A DNA stretch of 64,000 nucleotides from Lactarius indigo (lineage: Eukaryota; Basidiomycota; Agaricomycetes; Russulales; Russulaceae): positions 372,001 to 436,000 of the forward strand of contig JAFKAC010000039.1 in assembly GCA_025766275.1 (NCBI GenBank), read 5' to 3'. Below, piece after piece: positions 1 through 11,417 of this stretch. How positions within the stretch are numbered: position 1 is the first letter of the stretch; each line of letters opens with the position of its first letter. The position numbers and the translations under genes were made by a program. The notes below the pieces were generated by a model that was not told where the DNA came from, did not search any database, and was given only the letters and a program-made list of their open reading frames with translations.

Positions 1-1338
1 TCCCACAATCCTCGGTGTCCTGTTGCCGCACCTCCCACCCCCTCGGCGCTTTCCTCCTCTCCTCCGTCACGTTCTCTTGGCACCTGAGGAGCGCCTTTCC
101 TCACCCTGCTTACTTTCGGCCGAACTCCGCCAGCCCTCTGCCCGTCATCTAGTTGCTCCGTCAACTGTCTCCTTACCTCATCCCACCCTCTATCGTCCTT
201 CGTCACCATCTCCCCGTCCTGCGTGTCCACTACCTCCTTGCTGTCTCGGCCATCGTTCTCACCTACCATCCTCTTCTGCCCTCTCAGTTTGCCTCTGGGA
301 AGCACAACGGAAGCGAGGGCTTGAACGACAACTTAACCGTGATTTTCGAGTCCTCCTCACCTTCTGGATCTTGGTCTTGCCCTCGGTCATTGCTCGCGCT
401 CAGCTCTGAAAAATTTGCCGTGCGTCGTGTTTTCTCTCTGCTTCCCCATTTCCGTCCCCGCTCCTTTTCGTTCGTTGTCCCGGATAGTTGAACCCACAAC
501 AACGCTCCGCCATCGCTTGCACTCGTCCTCGCAGCACGCACCTCCATCCTGGGCAACGTGTTATCAATTCAAGTTTTGGAACATGTGATCTCTCTTGTCA
601 CGTCGTAGTCTATAATTTGTATGGCTCTTGATAATCTTATTAACAGACTGCGCGCTGAGGAAGCAGAATTAAGAGGTAGCGCAGATCAACCACGAGACTA
701 GCAGCGATGCGATGCGAGAAACGACCTAAGCTGACGCAATTCAGGTACCTTGAGAGAAACAGGACGAGATACCAGTCACTCTTGACTACGTCACATCCAA
801 GTCCAATTTCAGCCAAGGGCAAGTGAAACTTGGTAAAAAAATGCAATTGACTGGAAAGCGAGTGACTCCGAGACGAATGTGCGCATCTTATTTTGGTCTG
901 TGCCACTAGCGCTTGCCCTCACGCTGTCATGCAAATAGAGTCGGACTCGATTACAAAGACTCTTGCAAAAACTCTAACAAAAAGTTAGCGCAGACAACGG
1001 GTCGTACATCAAAGATATCAGGAAACCTGAGTAAATGCACGCAAGCCACAGGTAAGAAATAGAAATAGATGGAACGGCGATCTAAGTCGTATAGGGATTG
1101 AATGGACGAGAGCGCCCAACGCGCACCTCACCAGGTTTTTCAGATTGGCGCCGCGGACGCTTCCATTTGGGAATAGTACTAAATTCCAGATCCCGGCCCC
1201 AAAAGTCGGGTAGTCCGAGAAGACAATAAACGCTTCACTGCTCCAATCACTTTTTTTATTGCGTTCTATTATGGTCACAAAGGTTACCAGTTTGCACATG
1301 ACAATAGCAGAACAATTTGGATTGGTACTGACCCGATA
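1..1338. repeat. Pyrimidine-rich 3' flank of STAND copy A
   Basis: No gene is supported here. The first ~600 bases are strongly C/T-rich on the plus strand and resemble the flank of copy B (about 5290-6480). Shared landmarks are the run beginning ctgtctcggcca at about 241 and 6081 and the run beginning cgtcgtagtc at about 601 and 6461. The open frames in this stretch are low-complexity Pro/Ser/Leu translations and are not credible proteins. I read it as part of a tandemly duplicated unit made of one STAND gene plus its downstream flank. Confidence 0.6.
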
Positions 1339-4300
1339 CTAGCAACCGTAGAGTAAACCCATCAAGGCCACGCGTTCCGCCCGCCGAGATCGCCCAATAA
1401 GGTTGTCTGACAGCCGTTTTTTCCTTGGTGTCTTCGTTTCTTCCCGAGTCTCTTCCCTTATAATCTCCCGTAAGAGCTGGAATGGAATCTTGCCCTCTTT
1501 GTTCTCTACATTTAAATCCGCACCATGCTTGAGAAGAATCCAAGCCACTTCAAGCGACACGAGGCGCGATGCGAGGTGTAACGGAGTTTCGCGGTTGTTG
1601 TCTGGCATGTTTACGTCGGCACCACGCTCGATTAATAGCCGTACAACGCCAAAAATATCTTCGTCAAAGCGATACCCGTGTTCCAACACACAGTGCAATG
1701 AGGTTCGGCCCTGGTTGTCCTCCGCGTTGACATACGCCCCATTGTCAAGGAGCACCTGTGCCACTTCGAGATTCGTCGTACGCGATGCATTATGTAACGC
1801 GGTTAAGCCATTCTTGTTTCGGGAATTCACGTCTGCCATCGCACCATACTCTTGTAACAGTTGAACAAGATTGAGACAATCGGCTTTGTTCCTTAAAAAC
1901 TTGGTGAACCCCCCTAATGAAACCTACCAATGTTCCGAGAATCAGTAACACTGTACGTTGAAGTAGTATGTGGGCTACCTTGAAGTTGACAACATAGATG
2001 CCATCCCACAGTTTCGCCGCCAGATGTAGTGGGGTCGAGAGGTCCGCCTGCCGCGCATTTACATCTGCGCCATTTTCAAGCAGAAACCGCACCGCGCCCG
2101 ACGTCAAATCGCCGGACCAATCAATCACTCTGTACAATATAGTCTGTCCATCTCTTCCTCGACCGTCAACGTTCGCGCCATGCTGAAGTAGGAGTTCTGC
2201 GACCTGAATATGCCCTTGGAAAAGTGCTGCAGCTAGCGGATAATCGTACTTTCCATTAATGGCGTTTACGTGCTGTGGGTGCTTCCTGACGAGGTGTTCA
2301 ACGAGGTCGTAAAACCCACAAAGCGTTGAATAGTATAAGCAGTTTCCCATCTCGTATCGAATTTCCCGGGGGAATGCCTTATATGGTTGGTTGTCTAAGT
2401 CATATATCCGGACCCACGCCGCAAAATGTGGTCTGTCCGAGTCGAACAGCGTCTTCATTTTGTCCATGACACGCGACGATACGCTCCCGACCTGCACATG
2501 AGAAATCCAGTATCTGGCAGCATACACAGCGAGAGGAATGTTATTGGCATTCGAGCTGTCGACGCGATCGTCCAAGCGGAGTAGAACGTCAAGGATGACC
2601 CGAGCAAGGGCCGTGTGCGCATCCTCGGGGAGAATGTGGTAATGCGAGATATCTTCACTTGAGGCAGCGAGTCGATCTGATGTGAGGAATTCCTTGACCG
2701 AAAAATGAGAAAATTGGACCACTCGCGAAACGTGGCTGTCAACGATGGTAATCAAGCTCGGACATGCGGAGAGCAACTCTTGTTCTTGATCCTCCAACCG
2801 CCTATTCGCATCCAACGTCGGGACATCTCCCTCAATCGCATCAACGTCAAAATTGAGGACTGCCGCAAGATCGCAAACGCGAGGGGGTACCCTAGCTACG
2901 GTCAAGAATTGAAGCAAACGCAGGACATGACTTCGGTTCGTTTTGTGAATCCCCTTCAGGATGCGCTCGTAGGTCTCGTCCAAGCTGTTGGGTAGTTCAT
3001 TCACAAACTGCCGAACTCTCGATCGGAGACAAAGCCTCAGCATCTCCAGCTGACAGTAAACCCATCGAAACCTGTATGATGGACGGTGAGAGGAAGCGTC
3101 AGAGAGAGTACAAAAACACCTTACATGCCATCAGCTTTCTCAGAAAGTTTCTCGATCACCAGTTCCTTGTCGTCCTCTCGCCATTTGTTGTCATTGGCAA
3201 CGACGTCGACCTCAGAGATGATATATTTAGCGATATCCTCCCTGTGTCCAGTTTGGTCATGAAGAGAGACATGGAGAGACGTCAAAGGCTCGAGACGGAT
3301 GCGGATGTCTATCTCCGGCCGACTCGTGACGCATATGTGTAGATTTGGGAGGCGGAGGTCAACAAGGTGTTTTATAAGGCTGAGAACGCGTTCTCGGGGA
3401 GATCGCACGCCAGAAGTATTGGGGCATTCGTCAAGGGCATCCACGACGATATAAACTGGGTCTTGGGACATAGTTAAGAGTATGTTCGTTAGACAATTGA
3501 TCAGGATTTCATCGCCGGGTCGTTGGGTGCCTTTCCCGTGTGTTGAATAAACACGGGAAATTATTTCACAACAAGGAATCGAATACGCAGCCAACTGGAA
3601 GAGTAAGGAAGGTAGTAGGTCGTGGAGGTACTTCTTATTGTCGTCTCGAAAATCAAAATAGAAATACGCCACAGAGGCTCTTCCGTCGTCGCACAGTGAT
3701 ACGAGTCGTTGGACGATTGCAGAGCTGGTAAAGGACATTGAGCTGTCGTGTATCGAGATATTATAGAAATGGCGAACCAGAAAATGCTCTTCCCCGAACC
3801 GGCTATGAATGCCGGGCGCCGTCAGGGACAAGTAAACGACAGGTTTCTACAAACGTACGTTTGCCATGGATCCATAACAGGGAACCAATCGAATACCATT
3901 CCTGAAAGATACGGCCTTCTAAAAACCAGATCGCTGTTCCCTTGTGAAGGTCCCGTAACCCGATGGCGTAATTCGTCGACGGGTCAGGCGGAGATAGCCA
4001 CTTTTGGAAGTTCTGTAGCGTCTCCTTCCCTGTGAGTCACGACTGTGTGTGAGTTCCTACAGGGTATCACGACAGTCAAGGGGGTACAAACATTCGCGGG
4101 CGTCCATTTTCTCTGCAATCTCCCTGACCATCGCTTTTGTTTCCTTGGAGTCTGACCAAATGATGTTCAATATGAATCACGTGCCCAGCGAAGGAGTTAC
4201 ACACCGTCCTTTAGAACACTGGTATCACTTGTCACTTGTGTAATCCCCGTTAGAAGCTCCCGCCGTTCCAATTCACCAAACCTCTGCAAGGCATCCTCGA

Positions 4301-5032
4301 GATCGTTCATCCCTGCCACCTTCTTAAGAAATATTTCTGGTCGAACTTTAGTGAGAAGCAGCTTATCGCAGAAGATGGACCCACTTATTCGTCTCTCCTT
4401 TATCCCCTTTGTCGCAATCCCAAGGATCGACAAAACTTCGGCCATAATCTTCGCGAGTTCGTCCGTCACTACAGGATTCGGTGGGACTTTGGTATAAATC
4501 TTGAGGCGTTGAAAGAAGCTTTCGATTCTGTTGAAGAGTTCGACTAGTACATCGCGGCTTGACACAGTGCTCTTTGCCGCCTACCAGAATTGAAGTTCTC
4601 GCGACCCATGCAGAGAATTGGGAAAGAAAACTTACTACTAGGAGTATTCCGATCCCAGAAAATATGATTTTGGTAGGGGGGAACACCTGAAAGTCAACGT
4701 GAGGGAAAAGACATGTAACGAGCCTGGCTCCTGTGACTTACCGACCCAGCGCCCTCGCCAAGGGTCGCAGAGAGCGCGTTGAGGATATTCACGGTTGGGT
4801 TGAGCCACTTGGTGAGTCGGTCATCGCTGCTCCGAGGTCGATTCAGTTCATCAGCCTTCCCTTGAAGTACGGTGAGGATAGCTTCGGGAGAATTGCAGCC
4901 TTGTATCTTGGCGGCGAGTGGATGGGCAGTCAGGTTTTTTCCGGTCTTCTTCTTATACTCTTCGAGGGCCTTTTCGAAGATTGGTTGAAAGTTTGGAGTG
5001 GATGAAGGGGATACTAGGATGCTGGACGACAT
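1339..5032 (-). CDS. Goodbye-NACHT-ankyrin STAND protein, copy A
   Basis: NLR-like signal-transducing ATPase, predicted 1071 aa. Model exons: 5032-4742, 4686-4636, 4580-4385, 4336-4205, 4151-4092, 4029-3859, 3802-3778, 3724-3125, 3071-1957, 1913-1339. The N-terminus (exons 1-3) matches the fungal STAND N-terminal Goodbye domain. A 25-nt microexon encodes the Walker A motif GKPGSGKS, and Walker B is VYIVVDALDECP. About eight ankyrin repeats follow. Unlike copy B, the stretch around 4030-4091 has a 2-base loss and a 7-base gain that break the frame. A new 62-nt intron (GTTTGT...CACAG) would restore it and the whole model then divides by three. A 43-nt intron at 1914-1956 is also needed. The gene may therefore be functional with a novel intron, or be an early pseudogene. 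The family is linked to heterokaryon incompatibility and immunity-like cell death; the ligand is unknown. Confidence 0.7.
3778..3802 (-). other. 25-nt microexon encoding Walker A (copy A)
   Basis: It is flanked by a 56-nt intron (3803-3858, donor GTACGT, acceptor CATAG) and a 53-nt intron (3725-3777, donor GTTCGC, acceptor ACCAG). Spliced, it completes GKPGSGKSIFCSAIVQRL. Without it the frame is lost, because 25 is not a multiple of three. Confidence 0.75.
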
Positions 5033-6877
5033 CGTGTTGATTGCGAGGAGCTAGACAAGGGTATGAATGGCGAGGGGAGACGAGGAACACGCTCCTAGGC
5101 CTGTGACCTGTGCATATGCACAGCCTCGTGTACTGTAGTATGTGATACAAACGCTCTCAGGGTATCGGTGATATCGATGATAGATCCATAGCACGTTATC
5201 CAAACCGGCACCTCCCGCGCTCTCGCTCTCCTCACCATTGCGCGTCGCGGCGTGGGCGAGTCGTCGCCTCCGTCGCTCATTCCCTCTATCTGCTCGCTCT
5301 CTTCACCTCATGCATGTGTTGTCCCCAGGCTTCCACCACCTCTCCGTCATGTGAGTCACGACTGTTGTCTCCACCGTCTCTCCACCACACCCGTCCCTCC
5401 ACCCTCGCCTCTCACTGCCTTCTCCTAGATCGCTCCCCTCTCGCCCTCCCTCCTCCCACTGTCTCCCCTCCCACATACCCTCTCACTGCCCTCTGTGTCC
5501 TCTCGGCTTCTTCCTCCTGCCCTCTCAGCGCCACTCCTTCCTCACCGTCGCTCATGAGGGCAATAATCGCATTCATCCCCCTCTTTGCTGAATACATTCG
5601 CTCTGCACGCCGTCCTACTACCCTCCCCTTTCATTGACTTCACAATTGCTCCCTTCCCTCATTCGCTCCCTCCCTTCCTTCGCTCCTGCCATCTCCCGCC
5701 CCAGCCCCGCTGTCTCCCTCTCCCCACTCTCATGCCTTTGCCTTCTTCCCCGCCGACTCACACAACTCTCGGCGTCATCTTACCGCCCCTCTTCATCTCC
5801 ATCACACCATCTCATCACTCCTACCTTCGTCGTCGTCGCATCTTAGGGGAAACTCTCGCATTCATTCTCCCCTTGCCGGTGTCTCCTTACTCTGCTCGCC
5901 TTCTGCTGAACTCTGCCAGCGCTCTGCCCATCCTTTGGTTGCTCCGTCTCTTCACCTGCGCTGCTGTCTCGTCATTCTGTTCGTCTCCTCAACCATCCTT
6001 CGCCACCATCTCCCCTGCTCAGGTGCCATCTTCCCGTCCTGCATGCCCGCTACATGCGCCGCCCGCCACCGCCTTGCTGTCTCGGCCACTGGCATCTCCG
6101 TCACCACCCTACCTTCCTCTCGGCGTGCCTCTGGGAGCTCCACATACGCGAGGGTTTAAACGTTAACTTGATCATGGCTTCTGAGCCATCATCTTTTTGG
6201 TTCTTGGTCTTGTCCTTAGTCTATCGTTGCTCGCACTCAGTTCTGAGAAATGATTTGACGTGCGTCGTGATTTCTCCCCTGCGCTTCCCTATTTCCGTTT
6301 CCGTTCTCTTTCGTTCGCTGGCCTAGATGGTTGGGTATACAAAGGATGTTCCGCTATTATTCGCACTCATCTGTGCGGTGCGCATCTCTCCCCCCCCCCC
6401 CCCCCCCCCCGAGAGACGTATCGTCGATTAAAGCTCTGAACTATGTGATTTTTCTTGTCTCGTCGTAGTCGACAATTGTATGGATCCTCATAATTTTATC
6501 AGTGGACTTTGGTGCCAGGTCATTCGTGGAGATGTGAGCTGAGGAAGCAGATATGAGGGGTAGCATAGACCAGCCACGAGACGAGTGGGAACGCGATGTG
6601 AGGCCCGTGAGCTGCGGCCTAAGCTGACGCGTCCCAAATGCCTTCTGAGAGAAACTGGACGATGTAGGGGAAATACCAGTCACATTGAGGTACGTAGCGC
6701 ATGTGGGTCTAACTTGAGGCCAAGACAAGTGAAGGTAGTGAAAACCAACGAAGCACTTTCACGCAAACCACGGGTCATCCGTGAGTCGAGCAGTTCGAAA
6801 AAAACAATAACAACTTTAATCCATTTGAGGTGACATCGCGGATTAATACATCAACACTGGCAGAACATTTGCAACTA
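5033..6877. repeat. Intergenic flank between the two STAND copies, pyrimidine-rich
   Basis: It holds the 5' side of copy A (about 5033-5290) and the 3' flank of copy B. The segment 5290-6330 is C/T-rich on the plus strand with low-complexity open frames that I do not accept as genes. A 21-base C homopolymer lies at 6390-6410. The sequence parallels 1-1338, which supports duplication of the flank together with the gene. Confidence 0.6.
6390..6410. repeat. Poly-C tract (21 C)
   Basis: An uninterrupted run of 21 cytosines in the 3' flank of STAND copy B, followed by gagagacgta. Copy A has no equally long run in its matching flank. Length is likely to vary between isolates and sequencing runs. 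Confidence 0.9.
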
Positions 6878-9800
6878 CTAGTAAGCGTAGAGGAGGCTCA
6901 TCAACGCTACTCCTCGTGCTCGGGCTCGCCGTTCGGGGATCTCGGCTTGCGGGAAAAAGTATTTTAACGGCGGTTGTTCCATTTCTTCCCTCATGCTCTC
7001 CCGTACGAGCTGAAACGGGATCTTGCCCTCGCTGTTCTCCGCATTTAGATCTGCGCCATGCTTGAGAAGGGTCCAAACGACTTCAAGCGACATGAGGCGT
7101 GACGCTAGGTGTAATGGGGTTTCGCCGTGGTCCTCGTCTCGAGCGTTCACGTCCGCGCCGCGCTCCGCTAAAAGCTTTGTTGCCTCCGCAACACCGAAAC
7201 TAACTTTGTCAGAGTAAGCCTCGGGGTCCAATACTCGATGCAATGGGGTCCGGCCCCGGTTGTCCGCCGAGTTGACATTTGCGCCATGGTCCAGGAGCAT
7301 CCGCACCAAGCCGGGTTCCGGAAAGTAACACGCCAAGTGTAGCAGGGTTTCGTCGTCCTCGTCGCGTGCATTCACGTCCGCTCCACGCTCCATTAATAGC
7401 CGTGCGACACCGAAATGGTCCTTATCAGACTGATACCTGTCTTCCAACGCCCGGTGCAATGGGGTCTGGCCCCAGTTGTCTTCAGCGTTGACATTCGCGC
7501 CGCGGTCGACAAGCATCCGCACCAACTTGAGTTCCGGAAAGTAGGATGCCAAGAGTAACGGGGTTTCGTGGTCTTCCCCTCGTGCATTCACGTCCGCACC
7601 ATGTTCTACTAATAGCTGCGCAACACCGAAATGATCTTCGTCGGAGTTATACCTGTCTTCCAACGCTTGGTGTAATGGGGTTCGGCCCTGGTTATTTTCC
7701 GCGTTGACATCCGCACCATGGTCGAGAAGTACCTGCACCAACTTGAGCTCTGGAAAATAAGATGCCAAATGTAATGGGGTTTCATCGTCCTCGTCTCGTG
7801 CGTTCACGTCCGCGCCACGCTCTACGAATAGTTGTACAACTGCGAGACGATCTTCGTCGGGGTAATCTTCGGCTTCCAACACTCGGTGCAACGGGGTCCG
7901 GCCCCAGTTGCCCTCCGCGTTGATACTTGCGCCATGGTCGAGGAGCGTCCGCACCAACTTGAGTTCCGGAAAGTAAGACGCCAAGTGTAATGGGGTTTCG
8001 TCGTCCTCGTCTCGTACATTCACGTCGGTACCATTGTTCATTAATAGCTGTGCGACACTGAAGCGATCTTCGTCAGAGCAATTTTCGGCTTCCAAAACTT
8101 GGTGCAATGGGTTCTGGCCCCGGCTGTCCTTCGCGTTGACATTCGCGCCACGATCGAGAAGGATTCGCACCAACTTGGGTTCCGGAAAGTAAGATGCCAA
8201 ATGTAATGGGGTTTCGTCATCGTCGTTTCGTGCATTCACATCCGCGCCGTTCTCTAATAGCAGTTGAATGAGTTTGGGGCGATTGCCTTCGCTCCTTGGA
8301 AATGTGGACTTTGGCACCATATGCAGTGGAGTCTCGCCATCAACGTTCCGGGAATCAGCATCCGCTCCTCGCTGAATTAGCATCTGAGCCACCTCGAAAT
8401 GCCCCTGAGCCGCCGCTAGATGTAGTGGAGTTGAGAGGTCTGTCTCGCGGGCATTGATATCCGCGCCGTGCTCAAGCAGAAACTTCACCGCGCCGACCGC
8501 CAGATTGCCAGGCGATTGAACTACCATGTGCAGCGGAGTCCGTCGGTCAGTTCCTTGAGCGCCGATGTAAGCGCCGTTCCGAAATAGCAGCTCTGCGACC
8601 TGGATATGTCCTCCGTGTAGTGCTGCGGTTAGCGGATAGTCGTGTCTTCCGCCGATGGCGTTTACGTCGTGTGGGTTTTTCTTGACGAGGTACTCAACAA
8701 GGTCATAAAATCCACAAAGCGCGGAGTAGTATAAAGGTTTCGCGGTATACCAGAGCGAGAACCGAGATGATGGCTCGTCTATATCATATATTCGGACCCA
8801 CGCCGCAAAGTGTGGCTTGTCCGAGTCAAAGAGTATCTTCATTTCATCCAGAACGCGCAACGATACGCTCCCGACCTGCGCGTGAGAAACCCAGTGTGCT
8901 GCCGCATATTTAGCGAGAGGAATGGCGCTGGCGCTCCATCTGTTGGCGCGGTCGTCCAAACGGAGTAGAACTCTAAGAGAAGCCTGGGCAATGGTCGTGT
9001 GCACAGCTTCAGGGAGAATGCGATAACGTGAGATATCTTCGCCAGAGGCGGAAAGACGATCGGATGTAAGGAATTCCTTGACCGAAAAATGAGAAAATTG
9101 GACCACTCGCGAACCGTCGCTGCCGGCGATGGTAATTAAGCTCGGACACGCGGAGAGTACCTCTTGTTCCTGATCCTTTGATTGCCAATCCGCGGCCGAC
9201 GTCGGGACTTCTCCCTCGATCGCATCAACTTCGAAAGTAAGGATCTCCATAAGCTCGTCAACACGAAGAGGTCGATTGGCCACTGCCAGGCATTGGAGTA
9301 AGCGTTGGGCAAAGTCACGGTTCGTTTTATGAATCCCCTTCAGAACGCGCTCATAGGTCTCATCCAAGGTGTCTGGTAGTTCATTTACAAACTGCCGAAC
9401 CCTCGATCGGAGACAAAGCCTCAGCATTTCCAGCTGACAGAATACCCATCGGAACCTGTGTGGGGTAAGTGAGAGGAGAAGGGAAGACAGAAACACCTTA
9501 CATGCCATCAGCTTTCTCAGAGAGTGTCTCGATGATCAGTTGCTTGTCGTCCTCTCGCCATCTTTTGTCATTGGCAATAATATCGACTTCAGAGCTGATA
9601 TATTTAGTGATGTCGTCCTTGTGTCCGGTTTGGTCGTGAAGGGAGACGCAGAAAGACGTCAAGGGCTCAAGACGGATGCGGATGTCTATCTCCGGCCTAC
9701 TCGTGACGCATATACGTAGGTTCCGGAGGCGGAGGTCAACAAGATGTTTTATAAGGCTGAGAACGCGTTCTCGGGAAGATCGTACGCCAGATGTATCGGG

Positions 9801-11417
9801 ACATTCATCAAGGGCATCCACAATAATGTAAATTGGGTATTGGGTCATAGTCGAGAGCATGTTCGTTAGACAATTAGTCAAGACTTCGTCGCTCGGTGGT
9901 TGCGTGCCTTTCCCGTGCGCTGAATAAACACGGGAAATTATGTCGCAACAAGGGATAGAGTGTTCAGCCAGCTGGAAGAGTAAGGAAGGGAGGAGGTTGT
10001 GGCGATGCTTCTTATTGTCGTCTCTAAAATCGAAATAGAAATATGCAACAGTGGCTCTCCCGCCGTCGCACAGTGATATGATACGTTGGATGATCGTAGA
10101 GCTGATCAAGGACGTCAATCACCCATGTAATGAGATATTATAGAAACGGCGAACCAGAGGATGCTCTTCCCTGAACCGGCTATGAATGACGAGCACCGTC
10201 AGGGACAAGTAAACGCCAGGTTTACACAAACATACGTTTGCCATGGATCCATAACAATGAACCCGTTAAATGCCATTCCTGAAAGATATGGCCTTCTAAA
10301 AACCAGGTCGCGGTTTCCTCGTGGAGGTCACGTAACCCGACGGCGTAATTTGTAGACGGGTCAGGCGGAGATAGCCACTCTTTGAGGTTCTGTAGCGTCT
10401 CCTTCCCTATGACCGTGTGTGAGCTCCTACAGGGTGTCGTGACGAGGTCAAGAAGGTACGAACAATCCCGGGCATTCATTTTTCCCGCGATCTCCTTGAC
10501 CATCGCTTTTGTTTCATTCGCGTCTGACCAGAAGATGTTCAAGATGAATGGCGCGGCCAGTGAAAGAGCTGCGCACCATCCTTGAGAACACTGGTATCAC
10601 TTGTCACTTGTGCGACCCCCGTTAGAAGCTCCCGCTGTTCCAGTTCACTAAACCTCTGTATGGCATCCTCGAGGTCGTTCATTCCCGCCACTTTCTTGAG
10701 AAATATTTCTGGTCGAATTTAAGCAAAGAACAGCGTATCGTAGAAAGATAGCCCCACTCGTTCGGCCCTCCTTTATCCCTTTTGTCGCGATACCAAGGAT
10801 TGTCAGAACTTCGGCCATAATCTTTGAGAGTTCATCCATCACTGCGGGACTCGATGGGATATTGGTATAGATCTTGAGGCGCTGAAAGAAGCTTTCGATC
10901 CTGCTAAAGAGTTTGACAAGCAAATCGTGGTTCGCCACAGTGCTCTTTGCCGCCTACCAGAGATGAAGCCTTCGCGACTGATGGGAATAAAGCAAGCAAA
11001 CTCACTACGAGGAGAACGCCGATTCCCGAAAAGATGATTTTGGTAGGAGGGAATACCTGAAAGTGAGCGAGTTAGTGTAAAGACAGGTAACGATGAGGTC
11101 TAGTTCCTGTAACTCACCGAGCCAGCGCCCTCGCCAAGGGTAGCAGAGAGCACATTGAGGATGTTTACGGTCGGGTTAAGCCATTTGGTTAGTCGGTCAT
11201 CGCTACTCCGAGATTGATTCAGTTCCTTGGCTTTCCCTTCAAGTACGGTGAGGATAGCTTCGGGAGAATCGCAACATCTTATCTCAGCAGCGAGTGGATG
11301 GGCAGTCAGGTTTTTTCCGGTCTTCTTCTTATACTCTTCAAGAGCTTTTTCAACTATTGGCCGAAAATTCGGAGCAGATGAAGAAGACGCCTCAGGCTGG
11401 TGACTGGACGACATCAT
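6878..11417 (-). CDS. Goodbye-NACHT-ankyrin STAND protein, copy B
   Basis: NLR-like STAND ATPase, predicted 1389 aa. Exons: 11417-11118, 11056-11006, 10953-10758, 10708-10577, 10523-10236, 10179-10155, 10101-9502, 9455-6878; the total is 4170 nt. Residues ~20-140 form a Goodbye-type N-terminal domain. Walker A GKPGSGKS lies at about residue 322 and Walker B IYIIVDALDECPD at about residue 425, followed by a helical region. Roughly sixteen ankyrin repeats fill residues ~800-1340. Five tandem units of ~72 aa, each a pair of ankyrins, are nearly identical. The start codon is the first ATG of a frame conserved with copy A. The 876-residue open frame beginning at 9508 is misleading, because its first codons are intron. 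Function is inferred from family: nucleotide-dependent oligomerisation triggered by a ligand that the repeats recognise. Confidence 0.88.
7080..8170 (-). repeat. Five tandem ~216-bp ankyrin-pair repeats
   Basis: Inside the last exon of copy B, five units start at an LVR or LVQ motif (LVRILLDRGANVN, LVRTLLDHGASIN, LVQVLLDHGADVN, LVRMLVDRGANVN, LVRMLLDHGANVN). Four are 72 residues long and the last is 76. DNA motifs recur at the same period, for example caacttgagttccgga. Copy A lacks the array, so it expanded after the gene duplication or was lost from A. Confidence 0.85.
10155..10179 (-). other. 25-nt microexon encoding Walker A (copy B)
   Basis: Introns 10180-10235 and 10102-10154 flank it, with the same lengths (56 and 53 nt) as in copy A. 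Splicing yields GKPGSGKSILCSTIIQRI, the expected NACHT P-loop. Confidence 0.8.

Noticed and set aside
3121..3831. NACHT frame that seemed to lack a P-loop
   Set aside because: The P-loop is present on the neighbouring 25-nt microexon; the apparent loss came from reading through introns.
5314..6166. Overlapping plus-strand frames rich in Pro, Ser and Leu
   Set aside because: They come from the pyrimidine-rich flank; the two copies do not conserve frame or length.
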